From Hyposmocoma kahamanoa (lineage: Eukaryota; Arthropoda; Insecta; Lepidoptera; Cosmopterigidae), in assembly GCF_003589595.1 (NCBI RefSeq), contig NW_020653945.1:6582631-6646630 (forward strand): DNA of 64,000 bases, given 5' to 3'. This document shows, in pieces, positions 9,472 to 20,660 of the stretch. The notes beneath the pieces are model-generated. The model did no database searches, was not told the DNA's origin, and was given only the letters and a program-made list of their open reading frames with translations. A program made the position numbers and the translations under genes. Position 1 is the first letter of the stretch. Each line of letters opens with the position of its first letter.

Positions 9472-10479
9472 AAAAAGTCACACAGAAATCACATACGAGG
9501 TAATCACCCTAAGACGACGATAATAGATTGTTGCAAACGTAGTTTACTTGACAATATAAAAGTCTAATAAGAATTCACAAATTCCGTCCAATATCGAATG
9601 TTTTGTGGATATGACATTTACAAACGTTGGTAAGTAACATCTCTTTGAAGACATGGTATGGTAATGCGGTGCACTTGTTAATATCCTTCTGTGTCGTCCC
9701 ATATACATAAATTGCATAAATTAGACAACGTTGTGGCATTGTTCCGTGATGTCACGGAATTATAATTCAATGCGCTTTTTTTAAAAATTGACAGTTAAAG
9801 ATTTATGGCATATCTTTTGGTTTAAAATTACCAAAAGCCAAAACTTCCGTATTTCAGTTTTATCGAATTTGACGGTTGCATTGTTACCAGTTTGTTATAC
9901 TTGTATAATTTAAATGTGTTTTTAAACATTATACAGGGTGTTAGCACCCTTATAGGCTAATTACTTACCTCCCCATAATCATTTTTAGAGACAACTGGAA
10001 TCGAAAACGAATTAAGAAAATAAGTTAATCACTAAACACAGTAATAACAGTAGCACAAAGTGATTTAAACCTTTTAACTATCACTGGCCACTTTAAGTTT
10101 GGACAGAATTCGTTTTCTTTTTGTACGGGAAAGTAAAATAAAAAATAAATAAAAAATAAAAAAGTAAATTCTTAAATGACATAAATGGTATTTGTGATAT
10201 TAATTGAGCCATCTGATTCAAATAGACCACTTTAAACCAACATACCTAATTTGTTAACACTGTATAATATGTATTTATTGCCATAATATTATAATTTCGC
10301 AATTATATATTAAAAATATACCTTAGACATTAAATCTAAGGTTCAGTTCAAGTTACGCAGACATGATATATTTGAATAATTTGACTTGAAGATATGTAAA
10401 TGTCGGTAATCGAACATGGTTATCGTGCTTAATTAATTAATTAATAATTTACCTTAGCTGTTTACCATTATGATCATCA
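9472..10479. other. cac intron without recognisable gene
   Basis: AT-rich. A TACAGGGTGTTAGC motif at about 9940 resembles the end of a MITE, but I found no matching partner end. A TTAATTAATTAATTAAT run lies near 10430-10448. Nothing else was seen. Confidence 0.45.
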
Positions 10480-11010
10480 TTTCAATCAGCCAAAAGACGT
10501 CCATTGTTGAACATAGGCCTCCCTCAAAGAATGTCACAACGACCTGTCCTGCACCGCTTGCATCCAGCAGATACCCGCAGTCTTCACCAGATCATCAGTC
10601 CACCTTGTGGGTGATCTGCCCACACTGGTCTTCCGGTATGCGGTGGCCACTCGAGAACTCTTCAGCCCCATCGACCATCTGTTCTGCGAGCAATGTGCTC
10701 TGCCCATTGCCACTTAAGTTTTGCAATTCTTAGGGCTTTGTCGGTAACTCTGGTTCCCTTGCGGATATCCTCAATACTGATTCGATCTCACAACGAAACT
10801 CCGAGCATAGCCCTTTCCATTGCCCTTTGAGTGATCTTGAGCCTTCATATGAGGCCCACAGTGAGCAGCCACGTCTCAATGCCGTAAATCATCACTGGCA
10901 ACACACACTAGTCGAAGACTTTTGCCTTGAGACACTGTGATATTTTGGACAAGAAGATATGGCGTACTTTATTAAAAACGCTGCCCAGCCGAGTCGTATT
11001 TGACGATTGA
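10480..11010 (-). mobile_element. RTE-like LINE 3' end, second subfamily
   Basis: The minus-strand reading includes TAYRKTSVGRSPTRWTDDLV, KTAG, MQAVQDRSL and SLREAYVQQWTSF. This is the conserved C-terminal stretch of RTE-type polyproteins. Stops and a frame change occur upstream. No RT core remains. The plus frame at 10470-10733 is its shadow. Confidence 0.75.
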
Positions 11011-11105
11011 TCTCTTTTTTCGAAGTTGGACCTACCTAACAGGATAATTTATCCCAGGTATCGTCAAATAAAAAAAGGTAATCGTCAACAACTTCGAGTG
11101 TAAAC

Positions 11106-11391
11106 ATCAAGTGACGGGACGAACAAGTCGTGCACCTGATGTTAAGCTACACGCCTGTCCATAACAGTTACAGTGTCACTGAGAGCTTTACATTGCAAAG
11201 ATCTGAGGGGCACTACCACTGCGCCCATCACTATAAGACATAAGTTGACAAGTCCCCATGTGCATGTAATTTCACCAGCACCCTTCAAAACCGGAACACA
11301 GTAATGCTGAGATTACTGCTAGGCGGCAGAAATAGGTAAGGTGGCAGTGTTACCATGGACGAACTCTTTCACAAGGAGCTCTACTACTACT
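11106..11391 (-). repeat. Family A SINE-like repeat, near full length
   Basis: Both the head (GTAGTAGTAGAGCTCCTTGTG, minus strand) and the tail (CCCGTCACTTGAT) are present. The poly-A tract has been lost or degraded at the 11106 end. Confidence 0.8.
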
Positions 11392-12714
11392 TGTTGTGAC
11401 CACGCCCGCATATGTTTTTGAAGTATTAAATCTCTCCGCTAAGGAGAGGGTAGAGGCCATAGAGACCATGCTGCCCCAATGCAGGTTAAAAACAAGACAC
11501 ACTTTCACTGGTATTGCAAAGTATGCGGGGTACACCTAGTATACAATGATATAATATACCAATTTCCTGCTTACCATGTGTGTGAAATAAGTTTTAACAA
11601 ACACATAAGAAAGCCCAGCACCTGTTCCAAAATGCACAGGGCCAAACAAGGTGCCACTTAAATATGTATGCAGAGAGCAATAGTTAAGCTTCCCGCAAAT
11701 GAGTCCGGGAGAATTCGCTTGAGTTACTCAACATTGACGGAAAAATATTACTGCATACGAACGTAAATCTTATTCCATTTGTACAAAGTCTGTTTTCGAA
11801 TCTTAGGATAATCGAAATGTAGGAATAAATTAGAACTTTATGAGTTAATGATAGCATATTACAATAACATTAGATATGAAAGTACGGGTTGAGATTTTTC
11901 CACAAAGCCAAAATTACTTTTTTGCAGTTAGTGTAACTTCGTACGACGTAATCAAAGTAGAATATGGTTACTGTATCTATCTGTATGCAGATCGTAGAAT
12001 TTGCCAGTTATAATCCTGTTTTATAAACAAATCAAAATAGTATGGACACTAGAGATGAGAAGAGAACAATTGGATTGCCTGCAATTTGCTGTCGGTCTTT
12101 AGCATTTTCAGGCATAATAGGTGAAGCATATAATATCGCTTAAAACATTTCATATATCCAAAATATTCCTTAGGTTCTTTATTAAACTATGATTTTAAGC
12201 GAAAAATTATTGTAAAAGTTTGGAAAGTTCGATTGCATGCTTAGACTGTAGACCTTTTTTTTAGAAATAGAAAAAATGTAAACTAAGAAGTAGTGAACAT
12301 AAACTTTTCTTCAGTCAACAAATTGCAGTAAAGGAACATTTCATGAGAATTGATGAAAAATGATAATATTAATACATATTATTGTCATATATAATTATTT
12401 TATAAAAAGTTTCCGTTTAGTATTTATAACCTCTGTCTCTGTAAGTTTTTTTACATTGCAATTTTTTACAATAAAAAAGTAGGTATTTAAAGATGGAAAG
12501 TTTTCACTAAATTTTTAGTGTTTACGAGTAAAACAAATGCGATAATCACAAAATTTTGTAAACATGTTTGAGAATTTCGTTTCACGGTATTTATTAAATT
12601 GCTTACAAAATAACAGAATGAAATGGCGCTTGATAAAAGAACTAAAATTTCCTTTTGTCGAATGCTAAAAAAGAACGAAGTATAATAGGTTAGCTTAATG
12701 TTGACGGTACTTAC
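11392..12714. other. cac intron immediately 3' of the N-terminal exon
   Basis: About 1.3 kb of AT-rich intron with no recognised coding sequence or repeat family. Confidence 0.5.
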
Positions 12715-12849
12715 TTCCGTACAGGATTTTCTTCGGCGAATATAAAGAGCGAGTTCGGCCCCGGAGTAGCGGGCTGGTGCGCGCCGCCCATGGTATCAGC
12801 TGGCGCCCCGCGAGCCTGCGCGCCCGCCGCCTCCTGCGCTGCCGCCAAC
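12715..12849 (-). CDS. cac: cacophony exon: N-terminal cytoplasmic tail
   Basis: The acceptor is GGTATTTCAG before 12849. The exon ends CGG AA before GTAAGT, so the lysine is completed by the IS1 exon. The frame is open throughout: LAAAQEAAGAQARGAPADTM, then GGAHQPATPGPNSLFIFAEE, then NPVRK. The SLFIFAEENPVRK stretch leads directly into YTKFIIEW of IS1, as in other insect Cav2 proteins. The first base is the third of a codon, so an upstream exon exists. The internal ATG (ACCATGGGC, purine at -3 and G at +4) is a plausible start if that exon is untranslated. Otherwise the Ala/Gln-rich part is coding and the true start is further 5'. It is GC-rich compared with its surroundings. Confidence 0.88.
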
Positions 12850-12879
12850 CTGAAATACCAGAGAAACCGTAATTTAGTA

Positions 12880-12975
12880 AATAATAAGGCCACATCTGCA
12901 AAACCACAACTTTTCAGGACAGAGGCTTAAACATTCTATGAACGAAATTAATCGTTAATTTTTTTATACTTAAGT
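12880..12975 (+). repeat. Fragment of the repeat seen at 41.4 and 43.4 kb
   Basis: AAGGCCACATCTGCAAAA, then AACTTTTCAGGACAGAGG and TTAAACATTCTATGAA match parts of 41430-41515 and 43330-43425. It begins about 30 bases 5' of the N-terminal exon acceptor. Confidence 0.35.
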
Positions 12976-13068
12976 AGAAGATGTATCAAAAATTTCACAA
13001 TACAGTATTTGTTTTATGTAGTTCGTACTATTTCAGTGACTTTCATGTGATAAAAACACTTTTGACGT

Positions 13069-13335
13069 ATGATCACATGTGGCTTTATCATGAGAACGAT
13101 ATGTAGTAACTACTCTTTGTTACATGCAGCACCGCAATTTAAATTTGATATATTCTACAGGATATATCACGGAGAGTATGCGATGGAATTGCACGACTAC
13201 ACAAAAAAATTCAATAATACATTTGATCAAAAAGCGACATCTGCGTTAGTTGAGGCATCTCTCAAGATACCGGCTGCGGTGAGAAGGTTTTTGAAAAATC
13301 TCTCATTAGATATCACTAGCGGTAACGAATGCTGA
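13069..13335 (+). other. Unrecognised 88-codon open frame
   Basis: The encoded peptide has a plausible amino-acid composition (FKFDIFYRIYHGEY, later VEASLKIPAAVRRFLKNL), but I recognise no domain. The first ~40 bases overlap a sequence that recurs at 27566-27605 (CACTTTTGACGTATGATCAC), which suggests a repeat. It could be a mobile-element or captured-gene fragment, or chance. No splice or promoter evidence was seen. Confidence 0.2.
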
Positions 13336-13341
13336 AAGCCA

Positions 13342-13525
13342 GTACAAAGATTTATAAGAAAAACATATAGGAGAATTTCGACAGATTGGTAAATTGACCT
13401 GTGGCTCAGTTGGCAAGAGCAATGCTGCGGTGCAGCATGCTTGTGGGTTCAAGTCTCACCAGGTCGAAGAAATTTTTCTGTGTTCGATCTTTGTATTAAT
13501 AACCATTAAGTATTATAATTATTTT
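13342..13525 (+). repeat. Family E element containing a full tRNA-like fold
   Basis: The core at 13395-13466 is followed by AAGAAATTTTTCTGTGTTCG and then ATCTTTGTATTAATAA. That is the same 3' flank as in the copy at 62849-62975 (minus). Left of the core, GTACAAAGATTTATA is the degenerate inverted counterpart. The constant flanks argue for a transposed unit and against a resident tRNA gene. Confidence 0.6.
13395..13466 (+). pseudogene. tRNA-like cloverleaf, anticodon position reads GGT
   Basis: The 72-nt fold has a 7-bp acceptor stem (TGACCTG with CAGGTCG, one wobble) and a D stem GCTC/GAGC with loop AGTTGGCAA. The anticodon stem is ATGCT/AGCAT and the variable region is GCTT. The T stem is GTGGG/CTCAC with loop TTCAAGT. 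Positions 34-36 are GGT, but position 33 is C where functional tRNAs have T. The core sits in family E, so it is read as a SINE head or tRNA pseudogene. Confidence 0.6.
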
Positions 13526-13654
13526 TATATTTATTATTTTTATATGTATTATATTTGATTTTTTAAATCCATATTTCCGAAGGTTTAAACAGTGTGGAAC
13601 AAATAACGATACCTGATGTTTAACTCTACATGGTGCATGGGCATTACCAAGTGC

Positions 13655-13841
13655 CCTGTTTTAAGAGGCGAAATACCCGACGTTCCGATTACAGACACAC
13701 GGACCTTGTGAGCTTCATATCAGGTGACGGGCTCAGTGGCAGTGTCCCTCAGTTCTTTGCGATTTAAATCTCTAAACGGCAATACAACTGTTATGGGTAG
13801 ACGTATTACTTACCAACAGACACATGTTATTCGTCCGTGAT
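13655..13841 (+). repeat. Family A SINE-like repeat, diverged 3' half
   Basis: Recognisable from GGGCTCAGTGGCAGTGTCCC through TCTTTGCGATTTAAA to TTATTCGTCCGTGA. The upstream part is strongly diverged and the poly-A is absent. Confidence 0.6.
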
Positions 13842-13864
13842 CGATATCATACACATACGTAATA

Positions 13865-14285
13865 CTGCACATACGACGACGAGACGTGGACGCTCACACA
13901 GAAGGCTGTGTACAGAATGAGAGTCGCACAAAGATCCATGGAGGGAGTCATGCTCGGCGTCAAACTTCTAGACCGAGTTCCGAATTCCGAAATCCGTAGA
14001 CTAACTAAGGTCCACGAGATAGGAGATCGAATAACGCGTTTAAAGTGGAGTTGGGCGAGATTTGTTGCTAGACGTGGTGAACACAGGTGGAGTAAGGCCA
14101 TAACCGAATGGTGCCCGAGAAATGGATATAGAAACGTGAGACGTCCTATAGCGCGATGGGTGTACGACATTGTCAAAGTTGCCGGCAGTAGATGGGTGAG
14201 ATTAGCACAGGATCGTGGTGGATGGCATAAACTACGGGAGGACTATACCCAGCGGTGTGCGAAGACGGGCTATGGATGATGATAC
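13865..14285 (+). mobile_element. RTE-like LINE 3' end, third subfamily, with intact frame
   Basis: An open frame (in-frame ATG at 13908, stop at 14277) encodes AVYRMRVAQRSMEGVMLGVK, EIRRLTKVHEIGDRITRLKW, SWARFVARR, AITEWCPRN and WVRLAQDRGGWHKLRED. These are the usual blocks of the RTE C-terminus. The frame is open into the 5' side (YDDETWTLTQKA). The RT catalytic core is missing, so it is a truncated copy. Confidence 0.8.
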
Positions 14286-14849
14286 ATAAGTTCTGATGTA
14301 AAGAAAATAGCTGAAAATTAACAATATTGTTTACACTGTACAACAATATTTTAGGAAGTTGCATAGAAGCTCAGCGTTACACATATTATCGTAGTAGAAA
14401 GGAACACCCACATCCTCGGGATAGCACGACTTAAGTACGATAATGACCCATATCGCGCGAAGCAGGAAGGCTGATACAGTATATGACGATGTACGCCGTC
14501 ATAGCACCCGTATATTTCTTTTTACATAGGGATGTAAACAGACCCTATGAATATGATATTTTGAAGAAGTTCTACACGGAGGATAAACATTTTATGTAAC
14601 TATGTTCTTATAACAAACATTGAAACAAATAATACTTGAAGAATAACAACTATCGACTACCGTGTAAAGAACGATGTCATTATATTGCAGTGAAAAAAAC
14701 AAACAAAATGAAAATAGTCTTTGTAATAATCGGACGTAGTTGTGTAAAACTGATCCAAACCATTAATCACCTCTTTAAAATACATTTATGTACATTTTTG
14801 CTAAATAAAAAAAAACAGGTTTTCCTTGTCTTTTTCTGTTTCGTATTTA
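14286..14849. other. Noncoding stretch, nothing recognised
   Basis: AT-rich sequence between the RTE end and a family A copy. The plus frame at 14636-14899 has no recognisable feature. Confidence 0.4.
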
Positions 14850-15152
14850 TTGTATCACCGAGTGACGGTACGAACAAGTCATTACAATGTGCCTGGTAAT
14901 AAGCGACACGCCTGTCCATAGCGGTTGCAGTAACGCTCAGAACTTTAAATAGCAAAGATCTGAGGGGCACTGCACTGCACCCATCACTCTGAGACATAAG
15001 TTGACAAGTCACATGTGCCTGTAATTTCACCAGCACCCTTACCCTTCAAAATCGTAACCCAGTAATGTTCACATTTCTGCATGAGGGGAGCAATAGAAAA
15101 GGTGGCATTACGTCTCAGGACGTGCTCTTTCACAAGGAGCTCAATTGCTACT
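14850..15152 (-). repeat. Family A SINE-like repeat, near full length
   Basis: Minus-strand copy from CTCCTTGTGAAAGAGC to the CCGTCACTCGGTGATAC end. The segment around 15075-15095 is disturbed (GCATGAGGGGAGC on the plus strand). Confidence 0.8.
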
Positions 15153-15644
15153 TAAAAACTTTTTTCAGCGCATATTGTTATACAAAACTAAAATAAACCT
15201 TTGGTGGCTTTAAAATAATTTTTGTTAAAAAAACTTTCTTTCGAATTCCAGCCCAATTAATAACAGTTGTCATGAGTTAGCTTACAACATTTTACAAAGA
15301 ATTGGGTGTAATTTTATCAACGCTAAATGATTATGTGAAATGATCAAATGTGAACCGATAGCACGTCAAAAACATTGAATTCATTCGGAGCCAATGCTCA
15401 CGGCGTGAAGTAATAAACATAAATGTGTTTTATCCATGCAAGGGAAAGTGAAAGCTCAGGCGGGGGAACACCATCAATTTAACCTTAATGCCGCCACAAA
15501 ATACGTAAAACTATTAGTGTTAGGTTCTTCCAGTTTGTGGCTTGGTAGTCTTTTTATTCTAAAACAAGCTTTAGTCATTGTAGAAAACGAACGTGGTTTT
15601 TCCGGAATCAAAACTGGTGTTCTTTACAAGGCAACCTAATACTA
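15153..15644. other. Noncoding stretch, nothing recognised
   Basis: The small frame at 15436-15639 has no family resemblance. No repeat was recognised. Confidence 0.4.
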
Positions 15645-15895
15645 GCTGGTGCCCGCGACTTATTTTGCTTAGAATAAGTACTTCCACTAGCCTATTGCAC
15701 TGTATAAATTTTCAGCGTTTTATTGGTTGTCCATCTATACCTAGTTTCATCTCCTATTTCAACCTCTCAGGATTTATTTTTGTGACAAAAAGTAGCCTAT
15801 TACCAAATCTGTACCAAAATTAGTCAATATTGGTTCAGCGGTTTAGATGTAAAAACGTAACAAAGTTACTTTCGCATTTATAATATTAGTTTGGA
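15645..15895 (+). repeat. Family H dispersed repeat (CTAGCTGGTGCCCGCGAC type)
   Basis: Landmarks are CTAGCTGGTGCCCGCGACTT, AAAAGTAGCCTATTACC, TGTACCAAAATTAGTCA, GGTTCAGCGGTTTAGATG and the end TTTCGCATTTATAATATTAG. This block order is common in lepidopteran genomes. Only one copy is in the window. I cannot assign a class. Confidence 0.55.
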
Positions 15896-17828
15896 TTGAC
15901 CTTCAAGGATCAATTTACATTGGCGCGGACCTTAATGGGAGCGAATTTTTATAACCATAGCATAATATACTTTTTGTCAGTTGTGTAACGTACAAACTAG
16001 ATACGAGCTAAAAAAAAGATAGGTCGCGTTCCTTCCGGAAAATTTTCGCGTAGTGTCGGGAATTCCCGTAATTACCGTACCTAGGTTGTGGCGACCTTTG
16101 GGGGAAGAGACGTCTTTCGGTTGAAATGATGAATTCGTTTGTAAGTTTGGCAATTCACATAAAGTTCATTATGCTATGTACAATTTCGTCACAAACAATC
16201 GCTTTCATTTGTATATTTACGTATTTATTGCAGCTAGAATATTTATAATTGTCTTGGTTTCGTTACTTAGAAATATTTAAATAATTTAAATAAGTATAAA
16301 TAAAATGCTTGTTTACTTATTGGAAAAGGTTAAGGTTGTTTCTATAAAACGGCAATTAATCGATGCGGTTCAATATTTTCTTGAAGAGGGTTAAAAATAG
16401 CCAATAACTGAGTCAGGTTAATATGTACAACGAGTTAGCGATACCGGTATAGGTACTTAGATTGAATTGTCATTCAAAATGTGGGTCAGTGCCTTGGTAT
16501 CACGTGACCGACTAGGGTAAGGCTGGCACATTCGCAAGTTGCATATAAACTACAGAATAGCTGTTAATGATTTATAAAGACTATATAAATCCAGGAATAT
16601 TTAATAAACGTAACAGCGACAACTTACGTTTTACGAAATTTAATCATTAATTTATTAGACGTATAAAGTAATAAAATATATACTTTAGTGATAGCAAAGT
16701 TTATAACATCTTTATAACACGAATGTAAATATTTTATTAGAGATTCAAAATGAAGAAATAATATCTAAAATTAAATACAGTTGGCTAACCGGACAAATGA
16801 TAGGCTGGTGTTATTTAGGTTCTGTTTTTCCAGTGATACGGTTTCTACTAAACATCTGTTAAAAGTTTGACTATTTCTACTATCTAAAAAACATTGTCTA
16901 TGCTACCAGTTTGAGTCTCGAAATGACACAATTATATAGCGTCAGTCTTTCATGACATGAAATAAACTACATAAGAACGACGCTTGTCGATTTTTCCATC
17001 AAAACAAGGAACGTTACTAATATATGAGCTGACTGTAGGAGAGACGATAAAACACAAAAAAAGAATAAAGAAGTGACTGTATGGTTAAACCTTTGCCTAT
17101 CCAAATAAACGGGTGGAAATTTATTAAAAAAAATTACGCAGTCAGGTTGCGGTAGAGAAAGACGAGAAGTGAACAGCTAAAAATTTTCAACATGAAATAA
17201 TAACTTTACTACCGCTCCACTATCACAAAAGTGAGGCTCATCTCAAGATGAAATTTTATTACATAACCCCAATTCCGCACGGCTCATAAAAACTCCCATG
17301 GAAAATCCCTAGTGGATAAATGTGGGACAAATGCATGGGAAAAAACCTCTAACCCAGTTGCGATGACATAACGTAATGGAGCAGCTACGGTACGAGTGTA
17401 ACGAAGGTTCGTTATACAAGCGAGCATGTTGATTAGGAAAACAATTACACTTTATTATGTAGAGAGTATTTGGAAAGTTATGTTTATATAGTGGTGTTAA
17501 TTAAGATTTAATGAACGGTTACGTAGGCCAGTCCTACGAGAAATATGGATATCAATTAAATTTCAACAATAGTAAAGGCTTCTTGGATTTAAAAAAAAAT
17601 CGGTATTTGGGTAAATACATAATCTATAAGCAGACAAGTTCGAATAGTATACTTCGAGTTCTTGGGGTACATATTGGTGATGAAACTATTTATTCAGATT
17701 TAAATCGCGTATATTTGTTTTCTCAAACAAATTTTGCATCGGTTACGTCTAACTACGATTAGGTCCGAAAAAATAATTTCCTTTTAAATATATTTATTTC
17801 ATAAATAAGTAAATTATAACTATATTAT
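15896..17828. other. 1.9 kb noncoding stretch
   Basis: AT-rich with no recognised repeat family. The frame at 17511-17762 has no recognisable domain; its end (GATTTAAATCGCGTATATTTG, 17697-17717) resembles the arm of family F. Confidence 0.45.
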
Positions 17829-18328
17829 AACGCAAACAGTCATAGCCCCGCGACATGGACACACACATAGACAACCACAAATTAAACCCAAGCTCACGAG
17901 AGAAATAGATAAATAAATAGTAGGCTGTACAATCTTTCTATATAATCTCAAAATATAATCTTTATTTAATTAAACGATAAAGCCAGAGGACAGTCTGAGA
18001 TGATGAGTGGCGTGTCTTTAAACACGGTTCTGGCAGAATACCAGTGTCGTGAGAAACTGCGGCATTTATGCGCCTTTTCACTGCCATGATTTCCAAAACT
18101 ATTTACTGTAATTAGTTATATGTGTAGTTATACGTTCCTTTTGTTATAAAAATTTGTTATTTTATGTTGTTCAATATAATAATAATTGGTTTAGGATTCT
18201 ATGTAAATATGCTGTCATGGAAGTGAATAAAGTTTTTATCTACCTATCTACAAGTATTTCTCCCGGCCCGGGAGTCAAACTCGGGACCTCTGCGTGGTAG
18301 TCGAGCATGCTAACCGTTATGCTTCAAG
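17829..18328 (-). repeat. Family B SINE split by a 316-bp insertion
   Basis: The 3' part of the SINE (minus strand) lies at 17829-17932 and the tRNA-like head at 18249-18328, with GAGTTTGACTCCCGGGCCGG in between on the minus strand. The two parts rejoin cleanly at a TACAA present at both borders (17928-17932 and 18249-18253). Confidence 0.75.
17933..18248 (+). mobile_element. LINE 3'-end-like insertion inside the SINE
   Basis: The segment ends GTGAATAAAGTTTTTATC followed by a TATC-type simple tail. It contains CAGAATACCAGTGTCGTGAG. A polyadenylation-like AATAAA just before a short tandem tail is typical of CR1/jockey-type 3' UTRs. It is short, so the class is uncertain. A 5-bp TACAA target duplication flanks it. 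Confidence 0.5.
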
Positions 18329-19097
18329 TCGTCAAATGAAAAAAAAACAGATTCCCCTGTAAAAAACGAGAACGTGACTGTAAAAATCTGTAAAAAACGT
18401 GCATTTATTCACTATTTAATGCATTACTCTATTCAAATAAAATATTGTTAGAACAAAATGTTTGTCAACCCTATTTGAAAACGAGGGGGAGTGAAACCGG
18501 TGCATTAGATTAATTAAATACTGAGTTTGGGACCGATAGTCTGCGTGTTTGTGTATAAAGGTACGGTATGCGCCCCACGGGACTCGGTTAGGCCGAATCG
18601 AAAACATTATCCTTAATACTTTACGGTCTGCAGGCAGGTTTTAGCCTTTCAAAGCGAGTTTGTGATAAATTTTATTGGCATTAGTGATATTTTAATCATT
18701 CTACGTACAATCAAGGAAACATTATGCTTGAAGCTTTGGACTTTGGACCGTTGTCTTCACGGCATAGTGTTGAATTTTAATCTTAAGTGTGTATCAACTT
18801 CAAATGGCTTTGATTGATTCCGCATAACAGTGTGTTGAATCAATCACTTGAAAATATATATTGGTGATATACACCGATTACTATTTACATTATTTGCTTT
18901 ACATTTTATACTTTTACTTTATATATATATATAATAATGTATATATATATATATATAGTATTTAGAATTAGGTATTTATGCTCAGTCAGGGCCATTTCAG
19001 CATAAACTGCAGTCATAGATACATTAAAATCACGGAAGACTTATGTGGTCTGTGATTAAAATTTTACCAGTTCGTATTTGTTTGTTTTTCTCACAGT
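18329..19097. other. Noncoding stretch with AT microsatellite
   Basis: An AT dinucleotide run lies at about 18921-18957. The minus frame at 18416-18607 shows no resemblance to a known family. Confidence 0.45.
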
Positions 19098-20501
19098 AAG
19101 GTAAATGTCCCAGTGGTTGACGCTTTTAGAGGGAAAATCACGTATTTTGCCAAAAAGTACTTAATTATCAGTCATACTGACTACCTACGTATGTTAACAT
19201 ATTAAACGGTTTGTCATTTATCTTCCAGGAACCATAAAATTTAAAATAATCATAGGCATTATTAATATATTCCAGTTTTCTGCTACCTCTAAAATTGTAC
19301 CAGTGTATGATAGCCAAAATTTCTAATGTGATCTATAGTTGAGTATGGCACAGTGCGATCGGAGTACCAGTATTTGACAGGACGTTATGTTAAGATTTCA
19401 TAGTTATTTAAACGCATTAATCACTTGATAACAATAAATTTAATAAATAAGAAAAACCATAATCAATCGAGATGCTTTTATTAAAATTAATAAATATTTA
19501 CTTATCTTTGTAGTCAAGGTAAGTAAGTGCGTGGAAAAACCACATAAAATAGAAATATAAAATAGAAAATACACGGATGTAATACTGTATAGTTATATTA
19601 AAGGAGCCAAAACAATGCGTACTTCATCTACAATCTCATCTGTGCAAAATTTCAAATAAAAATGAGTTACTAAAACGTTGATATAAATTTAATGAAATTT
19701 TAAGTTAGTAAAATTTTATACAGTAAAATCCCATATTTTCTCGCAGCTGCTGCAATAGGCATTCATCTTGATATTTCGTCTACCGCCTTCAATACGTCAT
19801 CATCAGAATAAGGCGACAGTCTTAGTGGCATTTTTTCATTGAACAATACCCGTAACCAATATTTCACACTAGTTACGCCCTAGTGTTTGACACCTCAATA
19901 TACAACTGTCAGTTATTGGGTCCCCATAGTAAAACAGTCTTTGACACCCATGTCAAACACTGCTCAAACTACCCATAGAAACTTGTCACTAACAGAGTAA
20001 TCCAAACTTATATTCTCCGTCCTTACCAAATGGTCGAAATTAAGTTTTAAAAAATATTCATATATACGAGTGCTTGACATGAGTGTCAACTACTAGTAAA
20101 CATTTTTTCATTGTTTAACATGCCTCTAAAATAAAATATAAACGACATACATCAACAAATACACACAAAATTAATTGTTTTTACTGTTATCTTATGGTTT
20201 CAATAAACACTTACCGGTAATTAATAATATTCCGCCTGATAAATTCACTTGAACTACTCAAAGTCTTAACGATTTCTATAACAAGAGCGACGCACTCCGA
20301 TCACCTGCTCGCAAAGACTTTCGCCATCTTTAAAAATTATTGAGTGAATCGATGAAAGCTTTGAAATTAAATTCATGCATGTCGTTACTAGTACATTTAA
20401 CACGGTTTTGGAGTAATAACAATAATTGTTTTCTTATTTTGTGAAAAAAAATGCAAAAGTGTCATATATTGGACAGTGTCAACCACTGGGACATTTACCT
20501 T
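19098..20501. mobile_element. Unclassified TIR element, 1.4 kb, noncoding
   Basis: A perfect 24-bp inverted repeat bounds the segment. It begins AAGGTAAATGTCCCAGTGGT at 19098-19121 and its reverse complement is at 20478-20501. Inside, TTGACA and TGTCAA motifs recur (near 19885, 19945, 19960, 20073 and 20085), like subterminal binding sites. No transposase frame is present. Just outside both ends lies GTTTTTCTC(A/G)CAGTA, giving an imperfect long flanking duplication. The superfamily is unknown. Confidence 0.6.
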
Positions 20502-20660
20502 ATTTGTTTTTCTCGCAGTATGTGTTTTATATAAATGTGTATACAATTAATAATGAATGTTCTATGTGCTTTTATGTTATACTTTGTGGAGTGATTGTAG
20601 ATGTTTTGTATCTGTTTGTATTTGTGCTGAATAAATGTGTTATCTATCTATCTACTATAC
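20502..20660 (+). repeat. LINE 3'-tail-like sequence
   Basis: GTGCTGAATAAATGTGTT is followed by a TATC simple tail (20636-20656). This parallels the tail of the insertion at 17933-18248. Upstream coding sequence is absent. Confidence 0.35.

Noticed and set aside
10470..10733. 87-codon plus-strand frame
   Set aside because: It is antisense to the RTE-like fragment on the minus strand.
640..12849. Assignment of the channel to Cav1 (L-type) or a sodium channel
   Set aside because: [42 protein letters not shown] and [11 protein letters not shown] are Cav2-type. The domain I filter residue is glutamate, whereas sodium channels have aspartate.
12695..12907. Arginine-rich 70-codon minus frame
   Set aside because: It is an alternate frame of the N-terminal cac exon. 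The frame giving SLFIFAEENPVRK joins IS1 correctly.
17511..17762. 83-codon plus-strand frame as a gene
   Set aside because: The end overlaps a family F-like arm and no domain is visible.
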